A stretch of DNA of 64,000 bases from Akkermansiaceae bacterium. Its GTDB lineage: Bacteria; Verrucomicrobiota; Verrucomicrobiia; Verrucomicrobiales; Akkermansiaceae. This document shows positions 26,053-34,555 of this stretch, one piece after another. The stretch lies in NCBI GenBank assembly GCA_019634595.1, contig JAHCBC010000003.1, positions 62,001-126,000 on the forward strand. Direction: 5' to 3'. The position numbers were made by a program, and so were the translations under genes. The notes beneath the pieces were generated by a model. It was not told where the DNA came from. It did no database searches and saw only the letters and a program-made list of their open reading frames with translations. Within the stretch, counting starts at the first letter, position 1. Every line of letters starts with the position of its first letter.

Positions 26053-27210
26053 ATGACTTGTCCACCCCCGCCCGGAACCGCCTGCCGGGGAGGTAAGCGG
26101 AACCTATTTCAGGGCTTTCCTTTTTCCCCGGACCAGAGAAGATCCCGCCGGTTGAAACCAGAGGACTACAGGGCCATTCACGCGGAACTCCCGGAACTCT
26201 ACCGGCTGCGCGACGCCGCCGCCCTGCCCGCCGTGATGCTGGAGGCCGTCCGCCGCCTGATCCCCTGCCTGTTCTGCACCTACAACCAGGTCAGCCACCG
26301 CACCGGGGCGCTGGTGGCCGCCTACCACCCGACCGGCTGGCAGCCACGCATGGAGGCGATCATGCCGCAGATGGCACCGCACATCGGCAGCCATCCGGTC
26401 TATCGCAACGTGTATGACAACGGCGACGGCAGCCCGCATTTCGTCTCCGACTTCACCAGTGAGGCGGAGTGGCGCATCACGCCATTCGCCACCGCGCTGG
26501 AGACCATCGGTGTCCGGGACAGCCTCATCTTCTGCCTGCACACCTCCCGTCAGGAGTTGATATTCATCGCGTTGAACCGGGGTGAGCGCTCCTTCACCGA
26601 AGATGACCGCGAGATCGCCGCCTACCTGCGGCCTCACCTCACCGCCGCCTTTGAAAACGCCGTCGCCTTCACGGAGGCACAGGCGCTGGCCCTGCTCTCC
26701 GCCCGCGCGATCGAGCAATCTTCCCAAGGGGTCGCGCTGGTGGACCGGCACGGGAACATCCTCCACATCAACGCCCCCGCAAGCGACCTGCTCCGGCGGT
26801 TTTTCCCACAGGATTCATCCTGGAAAGCGATGCTGCCCCAGTCGCTGAAGACTTGGTGGGGACGGCAGGTGGCCCCTGGTCCCCTGCCTGCGGAACCCAT
26901 GCAGGTGGAACTCGGTGGTGCCCGGCTTTCCATCCGCTCCGCCACCCTGGGAGATGACCGTTTCATCATCCTCTTCCAGGAAAGCGATCCGCACGGGAAA
27001 ACCCGGAGGCTGCAGACCCTCGGCCTCAGCAGCCGCGAGGCCGAAGTCCTGCTCTGGGTGAGCGAAGGCAAAAGCAATGATGAAATCGGCACGATCCTCG
27101 GCATCAGCTCCCGTACCGTTGCGAAGCACCTCGAACAGATTTTCAGGAAGATCAATGTCGAGACCCGCGTCGCCGCTGCCCTGCGCGCGAAGGAGATCTG
27201 CCCGGGCTAG
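26053..27210 (+). CDS. LuxR-type transcriptional regulator with GAF/PAS-like sensor region
   Basis: 385 residues from ATG 26053. A TTG at 26152 (LKPEDYRAIHAELPELYRL) would remove an odd Pro/Arg-rich N-terminus and may be the true start. Residues about 60-215 look like a GAF-type sensor, and 220-310 like a PAS-type region (QGVALVDRHGNILHINAPAS). The C-terminus is a LuxR helix-turn-helix: LGLSSREAEVLLWVSEGKSN, DEIGTILGISSRTVAKHLEQ, IFRKINVETRVAA. No receiver domain is seen, so it senses a ligand or cofactor directly (inference). Targets unknown. Confidence 0.88.
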   Translation: MTCPPPPGTACRGGKRNLFQGFPFSPDQRRSRRLKPEDYRAIHAELPELYRLRDAAALPAVMLEAVRRLIPCLFCTYNQVSHRTGALVAAYHPTGWQPRMEAIMPQMAPHIGSHPVYRNVYDNGDGSPHFVSDFTSEAEWRITPFATALETIGVRDSLIFCLHTSRQELIFIALNRGERSFTEDDREIAAYLRPHLTAAFENAVAFTEAQALALLSARAIEQSSQGVALVDRHGNILHINAPASDLLRRFFPQDSSWKAMLPQSLKTWWGRQVAPGPLPAEPMQVELGGARLSIRSATLGDDRFIILFQESDPHGKTRRLQTLGLSSREAEVLLWVSEGKSNDEIGTILGISSRTVAKHLEQIFRKINVETRVAAALRAKEICPG

Positions 27211-27247
27211 GCGGAGGTGAGGCGGGTATGTTCACCGCCCCAGCCGC

Positions 27248-29317
27248 TCACTCGATCACACCAGCGTCATCCACTTCCTCATCCTCTCCCACGGGGAGGG
27301 CGCGGATGGGCATGTCTTCCGGGGCTTCCTCCATCTCTTCCTCCACGATCACGGCGCGCCGCGGTTCCTCCACCAGCGTGCCGTCCGGGTTGATCAGCGG
27401 AGTTTCCTGGCCCTCGGTATTCCCCGGGGTGTCCATGGCTTCGTCCGACTCCTCGATGACAAGGAGCGCCTTCTTCGGCGGAGCGATGATGTCCTTGATG
27501 TCATCTTTGATGGGTTCAAAAAAGTTCCTCACCATCGGGGCGGCCATCCTGCCACCGGACACCACTTCGTTAGGACGGCCTTCGTAGAGGACCGCGAACG
27601 CATACCGTGGATTGTCGAACGGGAGAAATCCCGCGAACCAGGCGAGCCGCTGGTTCTTGGAAGGCGGACCCCACTGGGCGGTGCCGGTCTTCCCGCAGAG
27701 CGTGGTGTAGCTGAGGCCCGCGCTGCGGCCGGTGCCGTAGCCGGAGTTCACCACATCCCGCATGCCTTCGCGGACGATCTCAACCGCCTCCGGTTTCGTC
27801 CCCAACCAGTTGCGCCGCTCCGGCAGGGTGGCGCGCACCACTTTGCCCCGGGTGTCCTGCACCTGGCTGACCAACTGGAGCTTCGGCAGCACGCCGCCGT
27901 TGGCGATGCCTGCCATCGCCTGCGCGACCTGCAGCGGGGACGCCAGCAGGTCTCCCTGGCCGATCGACATGTTCGCCGTGTCACCGTCCAGGATCCTGCG
28001 CTTGTGGACCCGCATCATGTATTGGTCGTTCGGCACGATTCCCTCCGCCTCACCGATGAGGGGAAGGCCGGTTTTCGATCCCATGCCCAGCCGTCTGGCG
28101 ATGTCCAGGAAAGCGGTGGGTCCCACATCCACACCCACCTGATAGAACCACGGGTTGGTGGAGCGGGCGATGGCACGTTTCACGTTGATGGAGCCTTCCG
28201 CCTTGCGGTTGTGGTTCCACATCGTGTGGTTGCCGAAGGTGATCGAGGCGGGGCAATAGATGGTCGAGTTCTCCGTCACCACGCCGTTGTCGAGTGCGGC
28301 GAGGGCCACCAGCGGCTTGAAGGTGGAGGCGGGCGGGTAGAGGGACTTGAACGCACGGCCATAGAGCGGCGCGGACGGATCATTCTCCAGCGCCTCGTAG
28401 TCCGTTTTGCTGATGCCCGGGATGAACGTGTTGAGATCGAACGAAGGGCGGGACGCCATCACCAGCACCTCCCCCGTCACCACGTCCAGCACCACCAGCG
28501 CGCCGCGCCGGCAGCCTTTCCGCAGCACTTCTTCGGCAAGCCTCTGCCACTTCAGGTTCAGCGTGGTGACCACCGTGCCGCCCGGCTTCGGCCGCCCGAT
28601 CTGTTCTTCCTGCAGCTTCGCCCCGCTCTCGTCAAAGAGCAGCTTCTTCATCGCGGGCTCACCCGTCAGTTCCTTTTCGAAAAGTTTCTCCAGCCCGTCA
28701 CGGCCTTCGCTTTCCTCCCACAGGGGCTCGTTGAAATTGATCGGCCCCGTCGGCAGTTTGCCCACACTGCCGGTGTAGCCGACGATGTGCGCCGCGGAAT
28801 CCCCGCCGGGATAGTGGCGGCGGTACACCGCCTGCAGCGTCAGACCCGCCGTCAGCTTCGGCTCCAGCGCCTTCGCTTCCTTCGCGCTCATCTGGCCGGA
28901 AACCAGCAACGGCAGCCAGCGGCGGTGGCGGTAGTGGTCATACAGCTCCGCGTCGGTCTTCGTGATGGTATTCTTGACCAGCCCATGGAGGGCGTCCAGA
29001 CGCTGGCGGCCCCAGTTCACGACGAAATCCTGGTCCGCCACCTCGAACTGCTTGTACTGCAGCGCGACCTGGTAGGCCACCTCGTTCTGGGCGAAGGGAT
29101 TTCCCTCCCGGTCCACGATCTGGCCACGCGGAGCGGGGATCTTGAGCGTGATGGTCCTGGCATCCTTCCGCGACTGGATGGAACCCTCGCTCGCGGATTT
29201 GCCGCCCGGAGGTGCGATGCCCGCCAGTTCCTTCGAAGCGAGATCCTGTGCCGGAAGCAGCGGCCCGCTGGTGATGGCGGCGGCCAGCAGTCCGTGGAAT
29301 GAGCGGAATTTCAACAT
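27248..29317 (-). CDS. mrdA: Penicillin-binding protein 2 (transpeptidase)
   Basis: 689 residues from ATG 29317 (ATG 29335 is possible). A weak N-terminal signal anchor (FHGLLAAAITSGPLLPA) is followed by a dimerisation/pedestal region (IPAPRGQIVDREGNPFAQNE). The transpeptidase domain has the catalytic S331-T-F-K tetrad, the SxN motif in ARSTNPWFYQ and K543-T-G-T-A. This is the class B PBP2 architecture that crosslinks peptidoglycan during elongation with RodA. An acidic C-terminal tail of about 70 residues (VIEESDEAMDTPG, EEEMEEAPEDM) is unusual for PBP2. rodA and mreBCD are not in the window. Confidence 0.9.
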   Translation of the reverse strand: MLKFRSFHGLLAAAITSGPLLPAQDLASKELAGIAPPGGKSASEGSIQSRKDARTITLKIPAPRGQIVDREGNPFAQNEVAYQVALQYKQFEVADQDFVVNWGRQRLDALHGLVKNTITKTDAELYDHYRHRRWLPLLVSGQMSAKEAKALEPKLTAGLTLQAVYRRHYPGGDSAAHIVGYTGSVGKLPTGPINFNEPLWEESEGRDGLEKLFEKELTGEPAMKKLLFDESGAKLQEEQIGRPKPGGTVVTTLNLKWQRLAEEVLRKGCRRGALVVLDVVTGEVLVMASRPSFDLNTFIPGISKTDYEALENDPSAPLYGRAFKSLYPPASTFKPLVALAALDNGVVTENSTIYCPASITFGNHTMWNHNRKAEGSINVKRAIARSTNPWFYQVGVDVGPTAFLDIARRLGMGSKTGLPLIGEAEGIVPNDQYMMRVHKRRILDGDTANMSIGQGDLLASPLQVAQAMAGIANGGVLPKLQLVSQVQDTRGKVVRATLPERRNWLGTKPEAVEIVREGMRDVVNSGYGTGRSAGLSYTTLCGKTGTAQWGPPSKNQRLAWFAGFLPFDNPRYAFAVLYEGRPNEVVSGGRMAAPMVRNFFEPIKDDIKDIIAPPKKALLVIEESDEAMDTPGNTEGQETPLINPDGTLVEEPRRAVIVEEEMEEAPEDMPIRALPVGEDEEVDDAGVIE

Positions 29318-29529
29318 GGTCGGGTGAGGAAGCATGGAACAATTCGCGCGGGGCCGCAATGCCCAATCCCAGCCGGGGATCTCCCCATTTCCGGGCGGTT
29401 CCGTGGTGTTTTTCACCATCCTCCGGTGCAGGAAATGGGACCGGGATCACCGCGTCCCTCCCGCGCCAAAGCACCGCTGGCGGCACTCCCACCCTTGCGG
29501 CACCCGGCAGCGCGTGCATCATCGCGCCA

Positions 29530-30783
29530 ATGACCGACTGGAATTTTCTCACGATCACGATCATGATCGCCCTCTTCGCCCTCTGGAAGTTGGAATTCGC
29601 GGCGACCATCCTGAACCTGAAATCATTCCCATCAAAGGTTCCCGCCGATCTGGAAGGGGTGATGGACTCCGGCAAGCTGGAAAATGCCCGCGCATACCTG
29701 ATTGCGAACTCCCGCTTCCATCTGGTCGAATCCATGGCCTCGCTGGTCGTGCTGCTCGTCTTCTGGCTGGCAGGAGGCTTCAACTGGCTGGACGAAGTGG
29801 CCCGCTCCATGGGCGGCAACGAGGTGGTCACCGGACTCATTTTCCTGTCCCTGCTCATGCTCGGCCAGTCGCTGGCCTCCCTGCCCTTCCAGATCTACGG
29901 CACCTTCGTGATCGAGCAGAAATTCGGCTTCAACCGTTCCACCCCCGCCGTGTTCCTCATGGACCGGCTGAAAGGGCTGCTGCTCGCCGTGGTGCTGGGC
30001 CTGCCCATCGGCGCGGCGGTGTTGTGGATCTTCGGCAACGTGCCGCACGCCTGGCTGTGGGCCTGGGCCATCGTCACGGCTTTCCAGCTCCTGCTCACCT
30101 ACCTGGCCCCGTCCCTCATCATGCCGCTGTTCAACAAGTTCACCCCCATGCCGGAGGGTGAAACGAAGCAGGCCATCGAAGCCCTCGGCGACAAGTGCGG
30201 GTTCCCACTGGACGGCGTCTTCGTGATGGACGGTTCCAAGCGCTCCACCAAGGCGAACGCCTTTTTCACCGGACTGGGCAAGCGGAAGAAGATCGCACTG
30301 TTCGATACTTTGATGGAGAAACATTCCGAGCCGGAACTGCTTTCCGTGCTCGCCCATGAGATCGGCCATTTCCGCTGCGGACATATCAAGCAGCGGCTGG
30401 TGGTCGGCATCCTCCAGATGGCGGTCATTTTTTTCCTGCTGGGCCTCGCCACGGATCCGACGGGGAAATTCTCCCGCCTTCTTTTCGACGCGTTCGGGGT
30501 TGAGCGGATCTCGCCGCATGTGGGTTTGGTCCTGTTCGGCATCCTGCTGGAGCCCGTCTCGAAGCTCCTCTCCGTCTTCGCCAACGCATGGTCACGGAAG
30601 CATGAGTTCGAGGCGGACGCGTATGCGAAAAAAGTCACCGGCGACCACCACCCCCTGGAAGAAGCGCTGAAGAAACTCTCCGCCGACCATCTTTCCCATC
30701 CCACCCCCGCCCCGCTCCGGGTCTGGCTGGACTACTCCCATCCACCGCTGCTCACCCGCCTGGCCGCGATGCGGAGGGCGTAA
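29530..30783 (+). CDS. M48 family zinc metalloprotease (CAAX-protease/Ste24-like)
   Basis: 417 residues from ATG 29530; upstream codons are a shadow. Several N-terminal membrane helices occur (LTITIMIALFALWKLEF; SMASLVVLLVFWLAGG; LLLAVVLGLPIGAAVLWIF). FGFNRSTPAVFLMDRLKG is typical of the CAAX prenyl protease 1 N-terminal domain. Zinc site: HEIGH at 276-280, with the downstream Glu in RKHEFEADAYA. Membrane-embedded quality-control or maturation protease. Divergent from mrdA; the shared promoter region is 29318-29529. Confidence 0.93.
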   Translation: MTDWNFLTITIMIALFALWKLEFAATILNLKSFPSKVPADLEGVMDSGKLENARAYLIANSRFHLVESMASLVVLLVFWLAGGFNWLDEVARSMGGNEVVTGLIFLSLLMLGQSLASLPFQIYGTFVIEQKFGFNRSTPAVFLMDRLKGLLLAVVLGLPIGAAVLWIFGNVPHAWLWAWAIVTAFQLLLTYLAPSLIMPLFNKFTPMPEGETKQAIEALGDKCGFPLDGVFVMDGSKRSTKANAFFTGLGKRKKIALFDTLMEKHSEPELLSVLAHEIGHFRCGHIKQRLVVGILQMAVIFFLLGLATDPTGKFSRLLFDAFGVERISPHVGLVLFGILLEPVSKLLSVFANAWSRKHEFEADAYAKKVTGDHHPLEEALKKLSADHLSHPTPAPLRVWLDYSHPPLLTRLAAMRRA

Positions 30784-30793
30784 CGCCGCAACC

Positions 30794-30922
30794 GTAAGGA
30801 GGGAGGACACTCTTGTCCTCCGGCTGCAACCGGAACGCATAGGAAAGGGAATTTCAGGACCATTCCGCTTTTCACTTCATTCGCCAATGCCGCCGGAGGA
30901 CAAGAGTGTCCTCCCTCCTTAC
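30794..30922. repeat. Element with perfect 31-bp inverted ends (family C)
   Basis: 30794-30824 and 30892-30922 are exact reverse complements. Each arm starts GTAAGGAGGG and contains its own hairpin GGAGGACA-CTCT-TGTCCTCC. The 67-base core is unremarkable. It lies between two plus-strand genes. Confidence 0.9.
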
Positions 30923-31074
30923 CCGGCTGCAATGGGAACCCATGGCTGAGGCATCGCGGGGACAGATCCAGCTTCCACGCCAGTCGGCAATGCCGTTTAG
31001 GCCCAGGATTGCTCACCCTACCCGGCACCATCTATTTCTTGGCACGCCCTCCGTCCCCATCCAGACTCCGCGCC

Positions 31075-32085
31075 ATGTTCGACCCGAATCGCTACGATGG
31101 CCGCATGCCCTACAACCGTTGCGGAAAGTCCGGTCTGTTGCTGCCGGCCATTTCGCTCGGTTTCTGGCACAACTTCGGCCACGTGGATGATTTCGAGGAA
31201 GCCCGCCGCATGATGCGCCGCGCCTTCGACCGGGGCGTCACCCATTTCGATCTGGCCAACAACTACGGCCCGCCCGCCGGCTCCGCGGAAGAAAACGTCG
31301 GCCGCATCCTGGTGGAGGATTTCATCGCCCACCGGGATGAACTCATCATCTCCACCAAGGCGGGCCACCACATGTGGCACGGCCCCTACGGCGAGTGGGG
31401 TTCACGCAAGCATCTGCTGTCCTCGCTCGACCAGTCGCTCAAGCGCCTGCGGCTGAACTACGTGGACATCTTCTACTCCCACCGTCCGGACCCGGACACC
31501 CCGCTGGAGGAAACGATGTCCGCGCTGGCCACCGCCGTGCATTCCGGCAAGGCGCTCTACGCCGGCATCTCGAAATACCCGCTCAAGAAGCTGAAGAAGG
31601 CCGTGAAGATCCTCAAGAAGATGGGCATCCGCACCTTGGTCTATCAGCCGCCGTATTCCATCCTCAACCGCTGGCCGGAATCCGAGGGCATCCTCGACTG
31701 GCTGCTGGAGGAGGGGATCGGCTGTGTGGTCTTCAGCCCGCTCGCCCAGGGCATGCTGACGCCGAAGTATTACGACGGCATCCCGGAAGGCTCCCGCGCC
31801 GCCCGGGCGGAGGGCTTTCTCCAGAGTTCCCAGGTGGAGGCCCAGCAGGAAAAAATCCGCGCGTTGGGCGACCTCGCCGCCGCACAGGGCACGCCGCTCC
31901 ACCACCTGGCCATCCAGTGGACGCTGCGGAACAAGGCGGTCACCTCCTCCATCATCGGTGCACGGACCGTCGCCCAGCTCGATGACTGCCTCGATGCGCT
32001 GCAATCCACGCCGCCCGATGATGCGGCGCTGGAACAGATCGACGCCATCAGCCCCTGCGAACGGGGCCGCCAGGCGGAGGGTTGA
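31075..32085 (+). CDS. Aldo/keto reductase (YghZ/Gpr-like)
   Basis: 336 residues from ATG 31075. AKR features: GVTHFDLANNYGPPAGSAEE (catalytic Tyr), ELIISTKAGHHMWHGPYGEW, LNYVDIFYSHRPDPDTPLEE, AGISKYPLKKLKKAV, YSILNRWPESEG, GCVVFSPLAQGMLTPKYYDG and SSIIGARTVAQL. The SHR/HMWHGPYGEWGSRKH pattern is that of the YghZ group, which reduces L-glyceraldehyde 3-phosphate and methylglyoxal with NADPH. Cytoplasmic detoxification enzyme. Confidence 0.92.
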   Translation: MFDPNRYDGRMPYNRCGKSGLLLPAISLGFWHNFGHVDDFEEARRMMRRAFDRGVTHFDLANNYGPPAGSAEENVGRILVEDFIAHRDELIISTKAGHHMWHGPYGEWGSRKHLLSSLDQSLKRLRLNYVDIFYSHRPDPDTPLEETMSALATAVHSGKALYAGISKYPLKKLKKAVKILKKMGIRTLVYQPPYSILNRWPESEGILDWLLEEGIGCVVFSPLAQGMLTPKYYDGIPEGSRAARAEGFLQSSQVEAQQEKIRALGDLAAAQGTPLHHLAIQWTLRNKAVTSSIIGARTVAQLDDCLDALQSTPPDDAALEQIDAISPCERGRQAEG

Positions 32086-32111
32086 ACTTTCCGTTTCCAC
32101 TCCATCAATCC

Positions 32112-32639
32112 ATGCTTTCTTCCACCATGACCTGGAACGACCAATTTCTCGCCCTCTTCGACCGCAGTGTGGCCACCTACCGCGGCGGCAACACCGACTT
32201 CGGAACCTACTACTCCCCGGAGGACCTCGCTTTCCTCTCCTCCTTCGGCTACAAGCCCCGGGAGTTCTTCGACTTCGTGGAGGACTTCTGCGAGGAAGGT
32301 GAGCCGAGCGCTTCCGACGCGCTCCTCATCGCCGCGGCCCGCCGTGATTATTTCCTGACCGTCCAGAATGGCGGCTCCAGCGACCAGGTGCTCACCCGCG
32401 ACAATGTTCCCGGCTTCGGCGACGAACTGGAGGGCATGACCTATTTCCCCCGCATCCTGGCGAAAGCGCAGGCAAAACTCCGCGGCGAACTGGACCCTGA
32501 CCTGATGTTCTCCTGTGGCGGTGACCGCAACTTCCTCCAGAAACACGGTGGCATCCACCCGGCGGACTTCCTCCGCCATGTCTGGGCGGAGGGCGACGAG
32601 CCCGCGAAACTCGCGGCCTGGGTGAAGGCACAGGGCTGA
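32112..32639 (+). CDS. DUF5069 domain protein
   Basis: 175 residues from ATG 32112 (ATG 32127, MTWNDQFLALFD, is an alternative). The C-terminal half has the DUF5069 pattern: GMTYFPRILAKAQAKLRGEL, LMFSCGGDRNFLQKHG, IHPADFLRHVWAEGD. DUF5069 proteins are typical of Verrucomicrobiota and Planctomycetota; function unknown. It follows the aldo/keto reductase after 26 bases and is probably co-transcribed with it. Confidence 0.75.
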   Translation: MLSSTMTWNDQFLALFDRSVATYRGGNTDFGTYYSPEDLAFLSSFGYKPREFFDFVEDFCEEGEPSASDALLIAAARRDYFLTVQNGGSSDQVLTRDNVPGFGDELEGMTYFPRILAKAQAKLRGELDPDLMFSCGGDRNFLQKHGGIHPADFLRHVWAEGDEPAKLAAWVKAQG

Positions 32640-32642
32640 CAG

Positions 32643-32729
32643 GTGGCGGCGGTTTCCAACCGCCAAACCGATACCCGGAGGTCCGGAAAAAGACTGGAAA
32701 GCCGCATGGCGGTTGGAAGCCGCCGCCAC
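32643..32729. repeat. Inverted-pair palindrome element (family D)
   Basis: GTGGCGGCGG...AACCGCCA at 32643-32665 and its near-exact reverse complement (one mismatch) at 32707-32729. Each arm is a hairpin GGCGGTT-TCC-AACCGCC or its variant. The TCC loop matches that of family B. Immediately after the DUF5069 stop. Confidence 0.85.
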
Positions 32730-32780
32730 ATTCGGCTTGCGCTGGCGGGCCTCCCCGCCTAATCCCTCCAGCCCGAAACC

Positions 32781-33347
32781 ATGCCAAGCGTACCCGCCAT
32801 CAACCTCCGCAAAGGACACGCCGTCCGCCACAACAACGAGGTCTGCCTCGTCACCGAGACCGAGCTGAAGACGCCTCCGCGCATGGCTTCCTACGTGCAG
32901 ATGTCCATCCGCAGCGTGGCCACCAAAAAGGTGTTCAACCTCCGCATGACCTCGAACGACTCCCTCGAGGGCGTCGTCCTGGAGCGCACCCCGCACGAAT
33001 ATTCCTACAAGGACAGCAGCGGCTACCACTTCCTCGACCCCAACACCTACGAAGACGCCATCGTTTTCGAAGACCTCATCGAAGGCGTGAAGGACTACCT
33101 CATCGAAGGCCAGTCCTACACCCTCCTCATCGCTGACGGCTCCGTGGTTTCGGTCGAACTACCGCTTTCCATGGTCATGACCGTCGCCGAGTCCTCCGAA
33201 GGCGTGAAGGGCGACTCCGCCAACAACGTGTACAAGCCAGCCACCATGGAAACCGGCCTGGTCGTCCAGGTACCCCTCTTCATCAACGTCGGCGAGCGCA
33301 TCAACGTGAAGACCGAAGACAACAGCTACCAAGGCCGCGCGAACTGA
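32781..33347 (+). CDS. efp: Elongation factor P-like protein
   Basis: 188 residues, the normal three-domain EF-P length. Domain I has the KOW-like INLRKGHAVRHNNEVCLV and the tip loop ELKTPPRMASYVQM. Domains II/III include YHFLDPNTYEDAIVF, VVSVELPLSMVMTV, ATMETGLVVQVPLFINVGE and the C-terminal YQGRAN. EF-P relieves ribosome stalling at polyproline. The tip-loop residue is Arg in a PPRM context rather than the modifiable Lys of E. coli EF-P. That is closer to the EfpL/YeiP type or to EF-Ps with an arginine tip. No epmA, epmB or earP homologue is seen nearby. Confidence 0.93.
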   Translation: MPSVPAINLRKGHAVRHNNEVCLVTETELKTPPRMASYVQMSIRSVATKKVFNLRMTSNDSLEGVVLERTPHEYSYKDSSGYHFLDPNTYEDAIVFEDLIEGVKDYLIEGQSYTLLIADGSVVSVELPLSMVMTVAESSEGVKGDSANNVYKPATMETGLVVQVPLFINVGERINVKTEDNSYQGRAN

Positions 33348-33381
33348 TTTCCCGAATAAATTCCGGGATCATCCCGTCCAT

Positions 33382-33413
33382 AAAGGCAACCCTTCACCGG
33401 GTTGCCTTTTTTT
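33382..33413 (+). terminator. Intrinsic terminator after efp
   Basis: AAAGGCAACCC and GGGTTGCCTTT form an 11-bp perfect stem with a TTCACC loop, continuing into a seven-T run. Confidence 0.96.
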
Positions 33414-33499
33414 ATCCGCATCAGTCAATTTTGAAAATTTAGTTAACTTTCATTAAATTAATCTTGCGGACCGGGTTCAAATTTGAAAAACATCCAATC

Positions 33500-34453
33500 A
33501 TGAAAACCACGCTGTGGCTCACCACTTTCACGATGCTCGCCGCCTCCCCCCTCGGGTTTTCCAACACGGAACTGGAGAAGCTCCGCGCCTTGGTAACCGA
33601 GCAGGACCGCCAGATCCGCCAGCTTGAGGAGGAGAACACGAAACTCCGTCACATGGAGGAGGAGAACATCAAGCTCCGTGCCCATAAGGCCGGGAACGTC
33701 AACCCTGCCGTCACCAACGCGGCTCCCGCGAAAAACGCCACCACCCCGGCCGCTGCAGGCTCCGCCGTGCACACCGTGAAAGCCGGTGACACGCTGGTCA
33801 AAATCAGCCGCAAGGCGGGGACGACCCCGGAGGCGCTCGCCCGGCTCAACGGGATCAAGGATCCTTCCAAGCTGAGGATCGGCCAGAAACTCAAGCTCCC
33901 CGGCTCCCACGCGGCCAACACCGGCGCGACCGCCGCGGCTCCCGCTCCCGCTCCCGCTCCCGCCAACCGAGGGGACACCTACGTGGTCCGCGACGGTGAC
34001 ACCTTCTACAGCATCGCCCGCAAGCACAAGGTCTCCGCGGAGTCCCTCATCGCCGCGAACCCGGACATCAAGCCATCCGCCATGCGGGCAGGCCAGCTCG
34101 TCCGCCTGCAGGGGAAACCCGCCGCCGCTCCGGTCGCAAAGGCGTCCCAGCTCCCGGCGGAGAAACCCGCCGCCAGCAAGCCGGCGCCTGACATCATGCC
34201 GGTGGCCAACCACCCCGCCACCCCGGCTGCCCCCTCTCCCGCTGCAGTTCCTGACAGCCCAGCCCCTGTCAGTCAGGAACCAGCGAAAGGCTCCATCAAA
34301 TCCGTCATCATCGACGGTGAGATGACCTACGGGGAATTCGCCGCCAAACACGGCACGCAGATCGACCGGTTGAATGAACTCAACGGACTCGACCTGTTGC
34401 AGAACACCGTTCTGGCCAAAGGTTCGGAACTCTACGTGAACGCCCAGCCATAA
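33500..34453 (+). CDS. Secreted LysM-repeat protein with coiled-coil
   Basis: 317 residues from ATG 33500; upstream codons are AT-rich promoter-like DNA. Signal peptide TLWLTTFTMLAASPLGFS, then a short Leu/Glu coiled-coil (LEKLRALVTEQDRQIRQLEE). Two LysM domains at about 90-135 (VHTVKAGDTLVKISRKAGTT) and 165-210 (DTYVVRDGDTFYSIARKHKV) bind peptidoglycan. A Pro/Ala-rich linker leads to a third, degenerate LysM-like module at about 275-315 (MTYGEFAAKHGTQIDRLNEL). Periplasmic or cell-wall-associated protein. Ends at a bidirectional terminator. Confidence 0.88.
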   Translation: MKTTLWLTTFTMLAASPLGFSNTELEKLRALVTEQDRQIRQLEEENTKLRHMEEENIKLRAHKAGNVNPAVTNAAPAKNATTPAAAGSAVHTVKAGDTLVKISRKAGTTPEALARLNGIKDPSKLRIGQKLKLPGSHAANTGATAAAPAPAPAPANRGDTYVVRDGDTFYSIARKHKVSAESLIAANPDIKPSAMRAGQLVRLQGKPAAAPVAKASQLPAEKPAASKPAPDIMPVANHPATPAAPSPAAVPDSPAPVSQEPAKGSIKSVIIDGEMTYGEFAAKHGTQIDRLNELNGLDLLQNTVLAKGSELYVNAQP

Positions 34454-34491
34454 GCACACGCCGGACCCTTTGGTCCTCCCACGGAACGAAG

Positions 34492-34530
34492 AAAGCCCGC
34501 CGGAGCATGGCTCCCGGCGGGCTTTGTCTT
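34492..34530. terminator. Bidirectional terminator between the LysM gene and ygfZ
   Basis: AAAGCCCGCCGG and CCGGCGGGCTTT form a 12-bp perfect stem. T-rich sequence follows on the plus strand, and the stem itself ends in TTT on the minus strand. It serves the convergent genes on both sides. Confidence 0.88.
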
Positions 34531-34555
34531 TCCGCCCCGGACGGGGCATGATCCA

